5,218 bases of DNA from an uncultured Arcobacter sp. (lineage in GTDB: Bacteria > Campylobacterota > Campylobacteria > Campylobacterales > Arcobacteraceae): positions 1 through 5,218 of the forward strand of contig CAJXWI010000223.1 in NCBI GenBank assembly GCA_913062735.1. The letters run 5' to 3'. Within the stretch, counting starts at the first letter, position 1, and each line of letters starts with the position of its first letter. Both the position numbers and the translations under genes were made by a program. Shown here piece by piece: positions 1 to 5,218 of this stretch. The notes under the pieces were generated by a model that made no database searches, was not told where the DNA came from, and saw only the letters and a list, made by a program, of their open reading frames with translations.

Positions 1-615
1 GAAGCATTACCTTTTAGTACAAGCCATAATGTAGATCATCCTATTTCTTTATACGCAGCAAGTAAAAAATCAAATGAGTTAATGGCACATACTTATTCTC
101 ATCTTTTTGGAATACAAACTACAGGATTAAGATTCTTTACCGTATATGGACCATGGGGAAGACCAGATATGGCACTTTTTCTTTTTGTAAAAGCTACACT
201 CGAAGGTAAAACAATAGATGTATTTAATAATGGTGAGATGTTAAGAGATTTTACTTATGTGGATGATATTGTTGAAGGAGTTACGAGAGTAATTGATAAT
301 CCATCAAATGCAAATGAAAACTGGAGTGGGAAAAATCCAGATCCTTCTACCTCAAGTGCTCCCTATAAAATCTATAATATTGGAAATAATAATCCAGTAA
401 AATTAATGGATTTTATAGAAGCAATTGAAAATAAGCTTGGTAAAAAGATTGATAAAAATATGATGCCTATACAGCCAGGTGATGTTCCTGCAACATTTGC
501 AGATGTGACTGACTTAATTGAAAACTTAGATTATAAACCTGAAACTTCAATTCAAGAAGGAATTGATCAATTCGTGGATTGGTATATAGAGTTTTTTGGA
601 AAAGGTAATAAGTAG
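1..615 (+). CDS. UDP-glucuronate 4-epimerase-like NAD-dependent epimerase, 5'-truncated by the window edge
   Basis: The frame is open from base 1 and ends at the TAG at 613-615, giving 204 C-terminal residues of a family usually about 340-350 long. The N-terminal NAD-binding GxxGxxG part lies outside the window. The ATG at 82 is internal, because the catalytic YxxxK (YAASK, Tyr at residue 18, Lys at 22) is encoded upstream of it at 52-66. The segment [11 protein letters not shown] (about residues 50-60 of the fragment) is typical of UDP-glucuronate 4-epimerases, which interconvert UDP-GlcA and UDP-GalA in the cytoplasm. It separates them from plain GalE. RDFTYVDD (82-89) is the usual extended-SDR substrate-domain motif, and the [12 protein letters not shown] stretch is also usual for this family. 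It is followed after one base by the ligase gene, so it probably shares its transcript. The function is inferred from motifs; a related UDP-sugar 4-epimerase cannot be excluded. Confidence 0.88.
   Translation, partial: EALPFSTSHNVDHPISLYAASKKSNELMAHTYSHLFGIQTTGLRFFTVYGPWGRPDMALFLFVKATLEGKTIDVFNNGEMLRDFTYVDDIVEGVTRVIDNPSNANENWSGKNPDPSTSSAPYKIYNIGNNNPVKLMDFIEAIENKLGKKIDKNMMPIQPGDVPATFADVTDLIENLDYKPETSIQEGIDQFVDWYIEFFGKGNK
600..605 (+). promoter_or_regulatory. Candidate ribosome binding site for the TTG-started ligase gene
   Basis: The purine run AAAAGG, within GGAAAAGG at 598-605, lies at the 3' end of the epimerase gene, 11 nt before the TTG at 617. This spacing is slightly long but usable. 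It favours TTG 617 over the in-frame TTG at 596, which has only a weak AGAG (588-591) in front of it. The site sits inside the upstream coding sequence, which suggests translational coupling. Confidence 0.4.
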
Positions 616-616
616 A

Positions 617-1900
617 TTGACCTTAATTAAAAACAAACAAAAAATAAATGATATTAATGCATATCTTTTAATTGCATTTGCATTTTTTCTACCATTAACA
701 GTTGCAGTTACAAATATTATTATGGCTTTTATTGTTCTTCTATGGCTTTTAAGAGGAACATTTAAAGAAGATTGGAATGAAGTAAAAGATAATAAAGTTG
801 TTTTAGCTGTTCTTGGATTTTATTTGTTGCATATAGTTGGACTATTGTGGACCGAAGATATGAACTGGGGCTTACATATTCTTAAAAAAGAAACTAAGTT
901 TTTATTACTTCCTATATTTATGTTGTTTGTTAAAGTTGAGCATATCAAATATTATATATATGCTTTTTTAAGTGCAATGCTAATATCTGTTTTCTTATCT
1001 TATGGTGTTTGGTTTGAAATACTCCCAGAATTTAAACATGCACATGTAAAAAATCCAGTTCCTTTTATGAGCCATATTTCTTATAATCCCTTTTTAGCAG
1101 TAGCTATTTATTTGTTAATTTCAATTGTTTTATTTAGCAAATATATTTCACTTAAAATAAAACTTCTTATGATTCCTCTACTTATTATTATGTCAATTGA
1201 TATGTTTATAACAGAAGGCAGAGGTGGGCAAGTAATGTTTTTTTCTATGATGGTGATTCTATTATTCCAATATTTTAACACTAAAAAAATGAAAGCATTT
1301 TTCTTATCAATACTAATAGTTCCAGCTGTTTTTTTTATCTCTTATAAAACCAGTGAGGTTTTTCAAAATAGAGTAGATAAAGCCCTAACAGAAATAACTA
1401 ATTTCAATATTGATGACAGTAATGCTAAAATTAGTCAATCATCTATGGGAACAAGAATGACTTTTTTAGTAACCTCTTACGAAATTATTAAAAAAAATAT
1501 TTTCTTAGGTGTGGGTGTGGGAGACTTTAAAGTTGAGTATTTAAAAGTTAGAACTATTACAGACGAAAATCTCATACCTGATCATCCTCATAATATGTAT
1601 TTACTTATTTTGACGCAATTGGGTTTATTAGGACTTGTAAGTTTGTTGAGTATACTTTATTTTCAGATAAAGGTTGCTCTTATAAATAACAACATGTTAT
1701 TAAGAAATGTTGGTATTGCATTACCTATAATGTTTTCAATAATTATGCTGAGTGATAGCTATTTATTAGGACACTTTACGTCAATGTTATTCATTTTCCT
1801 AAGTGCCTTTTTATATAAAACTTACGAAAATGAAGAATTTGAAATATTTTGCAATCAAAATAAAAATAATATAAATAAAATAATTAAAGGAAGAGAATAA
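617..1900 (+). CDS. O-antigen ligase / polymerase family membrane protein (WaaL/Wzy-like)
   Basis: This is a polytopic inner-membrane protein of about 427 residues with roughly 11-12 hydrophobic segments: near residues 15-45 (two), 60-78, 94-105, 112-133, 159-174, 181-198, 204-219, 226-243, 325-350, 363-381 and 384-401. A large hydrophilic loop, presumably periplasmic, spans about 244-324. Family signatures are TEGRGGQ (199-205), GTR (278-280) and HPHNMYL (323-329) followed by a GLLGL helix. Two arginines and one histidine in this arrangement resemble the residues reported as essential in E. coli WaaL. The protein should either join O-antigen to lipid A-core or polymerise repeat units; sequence alone does not decide which. 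No ATG precedes the first membrane segment in frame, so a TTG start is needed. TTG 617 is preferred because of AAAAGG at 600-605, but TTG 596, overlapping the epimerase gene by 20 nt, is possible. The last base of its TAA is the first base of the rfbA start codon. Its coding sequence appears AT-richer than rfbA, with runs of 8 T and 8 A. Confidence 0.85.
   Translation: MTLIKNKQKINDINAYLLIAFAFFLPLTVAVTNIIMAFIVLLWLLRGTFKEDWNEVKDNKVVLAVLGFYLLHIVGLLWTEDMNWGLHILKKETKFLLLPIFMLFVKVEHIKYYIYAFLSAMLISVFLSYGVWFEILPEFKHAHVKNPVPFMSHISYNPFLAVAIYLLISIVLFSKYISLKIKLLMIPLLIIMSIDMFITEGRGGQVMFFSMMVILLFQYFNTKKMKAFFLSILIVPAVFFISYKTSEVFQNRVDKALTEITNFNIDDSNAKISQSSMGTRMTFLVTSYEIIKKNIFLGVGVGDFKVEYLKVRTITDENLIPDHPHNMYLLILTQLGLLGLVSLLSILYFQIKVALINNNMLLRNVGIALPIMFSIIMLSDSYLLGHFTSMLFIFLSAFLYKTYENEEFEIFCNQNKNNINKIIKGRE
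1886..1895 (+). promoter_or_regulatory. Ribosome binding site of rfbA
   Basis: AAAGGAAGAG ends 4 nt before the ATG at 1900, with its AAAGGA core about 8 nt away. It is one of the two clearest Shine-Dalgarno sequences in the window and supports the ATG at 1900. It lies within the end of the ligase gene, at an ATAATG stop/start overlap. Confidence 0.6.
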
Positions 1901-2778
1901 TGAAGGGAATAATCTTAGCTGGCGGTAGTGGAACAAGACTTTATCCTATTACTAAAGGGGTTAGTAAGCAATTAGTCCCAATATATGATAAGCCAATGAT
2001 CTATTATCCTTTATCGGTATTAATGCTTGCTGGAATTACAGAAATTTTGATTATCTCAACCCCTGGTGATTTACCAAGATTTGTAGATTTATTTGGAAAT
2101 GGTTCTGATCTTGGAATAAGTTTTGAATATATAGAACAACTAAATCCTGATGGATTAGCTCAGGCTTTTATACTGGGAGAAAAATTCATTGGAAGTGATG
2201 ATGTGTGTTTGGTATTAGGTGATAATATCTTCTATGGTCATGGACTAACCGATGTTCTATCAAAGTCGGTTAAAAATGTTAAAGAAGATGGAAAAGCAAC
2301 GGTGTTTGGGTACTACGTTAAAGACCCCGAACGATATGGAGTTGCTGAATTTGATCATAAAGGAAATGTAATTTCTATTGAAGAAAAACCAGAAAACCCT
2401 AAATCAAATTATGCCGTTGTAGGATTATATTTCTATCCAAATTCAGTGATTGAAATTGCAAAGTTAATCAAACCCAGTCCTCGAGGTGAGTTGGAAATTA
2501 CTGACGTAAATAAATGCTATTTAGACAAAGGTGATTTAAAAGTTGAACTAATGGGACGAGGTTATGCTTGGCTAGATACTGGTACACATGAAAGTTTAAT
2601 AGAAGCCAGCCAATTTATACAAACTATAGAGAATAGGCAAAGTCTTAAAGTTGCATGCCTGGAAGAAATTGCATACGAAATGGGATATATATCTAGAGAT
2701 CAGTTACTGAAATTAGCTCAACCTCTAAAAAAGAATCAATATGGTCAATACTTAATTGATATAGCAAATCAAAGATAA
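1900..2778 (+). CDS. rfbA: Glucose-1-phosphate thymidylyltransferase (RmlA/RfbA)
   Basis: This enzyme makes dTDP-glucose and pyrophosphate from dTTP and glucose-1-phosphate, the first step of dTDP-L-rhamnose synthesis, in the cytoplasm. The 292 residues match the family's usual length. The N-terminal nucleotide-binding signature [11 protein letters not shown] is at residues 6-16, followed by [17 protein letters not shown] (23-39). LGDNIFYG (106-113) carries the metal-binding Asp108. EKP (162-164), GLYFYP (175-180), ELEITDVN (197-204) and WLDTGTH (224-230, with second metal ligand Asp226) are all intact. The C-terminal helical region, including the allosteric-site part seen in RmlA, is present. 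The ATG at 1900 overlaps the ligase stop by one base and has a good AAAGGA site. The rfbC start codon lies 4 nt beyond the stop. As the committed step, the enzyme is known in other bacteria to be inhibited by dTDP-rhamnose. Confidence 0.97.
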   Translation: MKGIILAGGSGTRLYPITKGVSKQLVPIYDKPMIYYPLSVLMLAGITEILIISTPGDLPRFVDLFGNGSDLGISFEYIEQLNPDGLAQAFILGEKFIGSDDVCLVLGDNIFYGHGLTDVLSKSVKNVKEDGKATVFGYYVKDPERYGVAEFDHKGNVISIEEKPENPKSNYAVVGLYFYPNSVIEIAKLIKPSPRGELEITDVNKCYLDKGDLKVELMGRGYAWLDTGTHESLIEASQFIQTIENRQSLKVACLEEIAYEMGYISRDQLLKLAQPLKKNQYGQYLIDIANQR

Positions 2779-2782
2779 CCTT

Positions 2783-3358
2783 GTGAAGTTTATTAGAACA
2801 AAAATACCAGATGTTATTATTTGTGAACCAGAAATCTATGGTGATGAAAGAGGTTATTTTCTTGAAACCTTTAGACAAGATAAATTAGATGAATTTTTAA
2901 ATTATAAAATTGATTTTTGCCAAGATAATGAATCCAAGAGTATACTAGGAGTTTTAAGAGGTCTGCACTATCAGTTGCCTCCATATGCACAAACAAAACT
3001 TGTACGAGTCATTAAAGGTGAAGTTTTAGATGTAGCTGTAGATATTAGACGTGGGAGTAAAACTTTTGGCGAACACGTTACAATTTTATTAACAGAAAAA
3101 AATAAAAAACAAGTGATGATACCACGAGGTTTTGCACATGGTTTTGTTGTACTAAGCACTGAGGCCATTTTTTCTTATAAAGTGGATAATTACTATTCTC
3201 AAGAATCTGATAGAGGAATAGCTTTTGATGATAGTAACTTAAATATCGATTGGAAGATAGATACTAGAAAATTAAAACTTTCACATAAAGATGAACAGCA
3301 ACCATCGTTGAGTGATAATGTTGAGTTATTTGATTTTGGAATAAACTACTATGCTTAG
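2783..3358 (+). CDS. rfbC: dTDP-4-dehydrorhamnose 3,5-epimerase (RmlC/RfbC)
   Basis: This cupin-fold enzyme inverts C3 and C5 of dTDP-4-keto-6-deoxyglucose, the third step of the rhamnose route. Its 191 residues are close to the usual 180-190. Motifs in order are GDERGYFLETF (20-30), the active-site segment RGLHYQ (59-64) with catalytic His62, Lys72, the core strand GEVLDVAVDIRRGS (79-92), PRGFAHGF (114-121), Tyr132 and Tyr138 in the region of the catalytic tyrosine, and KD at 169-170. All expected catalytic residues appear present. The start is GTG at 2783, which gives the normal family N-terminus (MKFIRTKIPDV). No good Shine-Dalgarno sequence precedes it, only AAAGATAA, so translation may depend on ribosomes finishing rfbA 4 nt upstream. 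The 3' end overlaps rfbD by 8 nt. Confidence 0.96.
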   Translation: MKFIRTKIPDVIICEPEIYGDERGYFLETFRQDKLDEFLNYKIDFCQDNESKSILGVLRGLHYQLPPYAQTKLVRVIKGEVLDVAVDIRRGSKTFGEHVTILLTEKNKKQVMIPRGFAHGFVVLSTEAIFSYKVDNYYSQESDRGIAFDDSNLNIDWKIDTRKLKLSHKDEQQPSLSDNVELFDFGINYYA

Positions 3359-4232
3359 AGTTTTGATTACAGGTTCTAAAGGACAATTGGGTAGTGAAAT
3401 AGAAAATATCATAACGAATCACACAGTAAATATAAATGAGTCAGAATTCTTCTTTACAGATAGAGAGTCTCTTGATATTTGTAATAAGAAAAAACTTGAC
3501 TCTTTTATCTGTGAAAATAAGATTAATGTTATTATTAATTGTGCTGCATATACATCTGTTGATAAAGCTGAAGAAGATAAAACATTAGTAAATAAAATAA
3601 ATAATGAATCTGTAAAATCATTGGCTCAAATTTCGCAAGACAAAAATATAAAATTAATACATGTTTCAACAGATTACGTTTTTGATGGAAAAAGTAATTT
3701 ACCATACAAAGAAGAAGATTCTACAAACCCTCAATGTTTCTATGGAAAATCAAAATTGGATGGTGAAAAAATTATGATTAATATAAACCCTGCTAATTCA
3801 ATTATTATTAGAACATCTTGGGTTTATTCTAGTTTTGGAAATAATTTTGTAAAAACAATGTTAAAACTTGGAAAAGTGAATGACAAACTTGGTGTTATCT
3901 ATGACCAAATTGGAACACCAACTTATGCTAAAGATTTAGCCAAAACCATTTTGGAAATTATGGAAAAAATTAATAATACTCAAGTGGAAATATATCATTA
4001 TTCAAATGAAGGGGTATTAAGTTGGTATGATTTTGCAAAAGAAATTATGAAAATGGCTAACTTGTCCTGTGATATTAACCCAATTGAATCAAAAGAATAT
4101 ATTACTCCTGTTAAAAGACCTAATTATTCGGTTCTAAATAAATCAAAAATCAAAAATGATTTTGAGATTGACATACCTTATTGGAAAGATGGGTTAGATG
4201 ATTGTTTAAGAGAATTAGGGGAGAAAAAATAA
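3351..4232 (+). CDS. rfbD: dTDP-4-dehydrorhamnose reductase (RmlD/RfbD)
   Basis: This NAD(P)H-dependent SDR enzyme reduces dTDP-4-keto-L-rhamnose to dTDP-L-rhamnose, the last step of the pathway. At 293 residues it has normal length. The Rossmann motif GSKGQLG is at 8-14, NCAAYTSVDKAE at 63-74, STDYVFDG at 106-113 (Thr107 is part of the catalytic triad), YGKSK at 131-135 (Tyr131, Lys135), RTSWVYS at 154-160, DQIGTPT at 185-191 and KRP at 255-257. Recalled alignment to Salmonella RmlD puts Lys194 where that enzyme has the Mg-binding Glu190, so a magnesium-bridged dimer may not form. The ATG at 3351 lies inside the last codons of rfbC (8-nt overlap) with only a weak TTGGA upstream, suggesting coupling. 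The TAA shares its last base with the rfbB start codon. Confidence 0.96.
   Translation: MLRVLITGSKGQLGSEIENIITNHTVNINESEFFFTDRESLDICNKKKLDSFICENKINVIINCAAYTSVDKAEEDKTLVNKINNESVKSLAQISQDKNIKLIHVSTDYVFDGKSNLPYKEEDSTNPQCFYGKSKLDGEKIMININPANSIIIRTSWVYSSFGNNFVKTMLKLGKVNDKLGVIYDQIGTPTYAKDLAKTILEIMEKINNTQVEIYHYSNEGVLSWYDFAKEIMKMANLSCDINPIESKEYITPVKRPNYSVLNKSKIKNDFEIDIPYWKDGLDDCLRELGEKK
4217..4223 (+). promoter_or_regulatory. Ribosome binding site of rfbB
   Basis: AGGGGAG lies 8 nt before the ATG at 4232, inside the final codons of rfbD. It is a strong Shine-Dalgarno match and fixes the rfbB start at the ATAATG stop/start overlap. Confidence 0.6.
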
Positions 4233-5218
4233 TGAAACATGAGCAAAAAGCTATATTAGTTACTGGATGTGCAGGGTTTATTGGAAGTAATTTTGTACCA
4301 TATTTTTTAGAGAAATATAAAAACTATAAAATTATAAACTTAGATCTTTTGACGTATGCGGGTGACTTAGAAAACTTAAAAGAATGTAAAAATAATTCTT
4401 CATACCAATTTATTCAAGGAGATATTTGTGATAGAGACTTAGTTGAGTCTATTTTCTATGAGTATGATATTCAAGGAGTTATTCATTTTGCAGCAGAATC
4501 TCATGTGGACAACTCAATTCAAAACCCTGGTGTGTTTGTACAAACAAATGTTAATGGTACTTTCACTCTCATTGATGTAGCATATAAATATTGGATGGAA
4601 AAACCGTTTACTTATAAAGATACTCATGAAAATTGTAGATTTCATCATATTTCTACGGATGAAGTCTATGGAACATTAGGTGAAACTGGTTTATTTAGTG
4701 AAACAACTTCTTATGCTCCAAACTCTCCTTATAGTGCAAGTAAAGCGAGCTCAGATATGTTAGTACGAAGTTATTTACATACATATGGAATGAACACAGT
4801 TATTACAAATTGTTCCAATAACTACGGACCGAAACAACACGATGAAAAATTAATTCCAACAATTATACGAAAAGCTTTATCCAATGAGTGTATACCAATT
4901 TATGGTGACGGTAAAAACATAAGAGATTGGTTGTATGTTTTGGATCATTGTAAAGGTATAGATTTGGTCTATCATGTTGGATTAAAAGGTGAAGTTTATA
5001 ACATCGGTGGAAGAAACGAAAAAGATAACCTATATATAGTAAATAAAATTTGTGAAATACTAGATGAATTAAAGCCATCATCAAAGAGTTATAAAGAATT
5101 AATATCCTTTGTTGAAGATAGAGCTGGCCATGATAGAAGATATGCCATTGATGCAAATAAAATTGAATCAGAACTTGGATGGAAAGCTGATGAAAACTTT
5201 GAGACGGGTATTGTAAAG
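4232..5218 (+). CDS. rfbB: dTDP-glucose 4,6-dehydratase (RmlB/RfbB), 3'-truncated by the window edge
   Basis: This NAD-dependent extended-SDR enzyme converts dTDP-glucose to dTDP-4-keto-6-deoxyglucose, the second step of the rhamnose route. The frame stays open for 329 codons to the last base of the window with no stop; the family runs to about 340-360 residues, so only a short C-terminal tail is missing. Motifs are TGCAGFIGSN at 11-20 (NAD-binding GxxGxxG, with Cys where Gly is commonest), DLLTYAGDLENL (38-49), HFAAESHVDNSI (85-96), STDEVYG at 141-147 (catalytic Thr142, Asp143, Glu144), YSASK at 167-171 (Tyr167, Lys171), NCSNNYGP (193-200), GDGKNIRDWLYV (225-236), YNIGG (256-260) and GHDRRYAID (299-307). 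The Asp-Glu pair after Thr distinguishes dehydratases from GalE-type epimerases. The start overlaps the rfbD stop by one base and has AGGGGAG 8 nt upstream. It completes the rhamnose set and is last of the four here; the operon may continue beyond. Confidence 0.96.
   Translation, partial: MKHEQKAILVTGCAGFIGSNFVPYFLEKYKNYKIINLDLLTYAGDLENLKECKNNSSYQFIQGDICDRDLVESIFYEYDIQGVIHFAAESHVDNSIQNPGVFVQTNVNGTFTLIDVAYKYWMEKPFTYKDTHENCRFHHISTDEVYGTLGETGLFSETTSYAPNSPYSASKASSDMLVRSYLHTYGMNTVITNCSNNYGPKQHDEKLIPTIIRKALSNECIPIYGDGKNIRDWLYVLDHCKGIDLVYHVGLKGEVYNIGGRNEKDNLYIVNKICEILDELKPSSKSYKELISFVEDRAGHDRRYAIDANKIESELGWKADENFETGIVK

Noticed and set aside
313..372. Possible insertion in the epimerase (the Trp-Ser-Gly to Ser-Ser-Ala-Pro-Tyr stretch)
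   Set aside because: Members of the UDP-glucuronate 4-epimerase family usually carry a similar SSAPY-containing loop before YNIGN, so this is ordinary.
82..615. ATG at 82 as the true start of a short epimerase
   Set aside because: The frame is open to base 1, and the catalytic YAASK motif is encoded upstream of this ATG, so the gene is cut by the window edge rather than short.
2693..2878. 61-codon open frame on the minus strand across the rfbA/rfbC junction
   Set aside because: It lies antisense to the well-supported ends of rfbA and rfbC, has no recognisable motif and fits a chance frame in AT-rich DNA.
2971..3168. 65-codon open frame on the minus strand inside rfbC
   Set aside because: It is wholly antisense to the conserved cupin core of rfbC and its translation resembles no known family.
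4863..5156. 97-codon open frame on the minus strand inside rfbB
   Set aside because: It is antisense to the conserved GDGKNIRDWLYV and GHDRRYAID regions of rfbB. The protein is an odd His/Tyr/Leu-rich string, typical of a shadow frame.
1900..5218. Intergenic promoters, terminators or riboswitches within the rhamnose cluster
   Set aside because: Gaps are at most 4 nt. AT-rich boxes resembling -10 elements occur throughout such DNA and none could be supported, and no GC-rich stem followed by a T run was seen between genes.

Overview
This is an AT-rich, gene-packed piece of a surface-polysaccharide (O-antigen/LPS or capsule) locus, with all genes on the + strand. The low GC content, the absence of intergenic space and the character of the proteins suggest a Gram-negative bacterium, possibly a member of the Campylobacterota such as the Arcobacter group. 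That assignment is an impression from protein style, not a computed match.

Layout: 1-615 is the C-terminal part of a nucleotide-sugar epimerase, best read as UDP-glucuronate 4-epimerase, cut by the left edge. 617-1900 is a polytopic membrane protein of the O-antigen ligase/polymerase (WaaL/Wzy) superfamily, probably starting at a TTG codon. From 1900 to the right edge come the four dTDP-L-rhamnose genes in the order rfbA (1900-2778), rfbC (2783-3358), rfbD (3351-4232) and rfbB (4232 to beyond 5218, lacking only its extreme C-terminus).

The genes touch or overlap at every junction: a 1-nt gap, a 1-nt overlap, a 4-nt gap, an 8-nt overlap and a 1-nt overlap. There is therefore no room for internal terminators or stand-alone promoters between genes, and the block is almost certainly one transcript with translational coupling. 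No stretch over 300 bases lacks a gene. No RNA gene, CRISPR array, insertion sequence or long repeat was seen.

Together, RfbA (glucose-1-P to dTDP-glucose), RfbB (4,6-dehydratase), RfbC (3,5-epimerase) and RfbD (4-reductase) form a complete route to dTDP-L-rhamnose. The upstream epimerase would supply UDP-galacturonate. The membrane protein would polymerise the glycan or attach it to its lipid acceptor. Glycosyltransferases and a flippase or ABC exporter are not in the window and presumably lie outside it. No undescribed system was found. The points most worth checking are the ligase-versus-polymerase question, the non-ATG starts, the A-C-D-B gene order and a lysine at the position of a metal-binding glutamate in RfbD.
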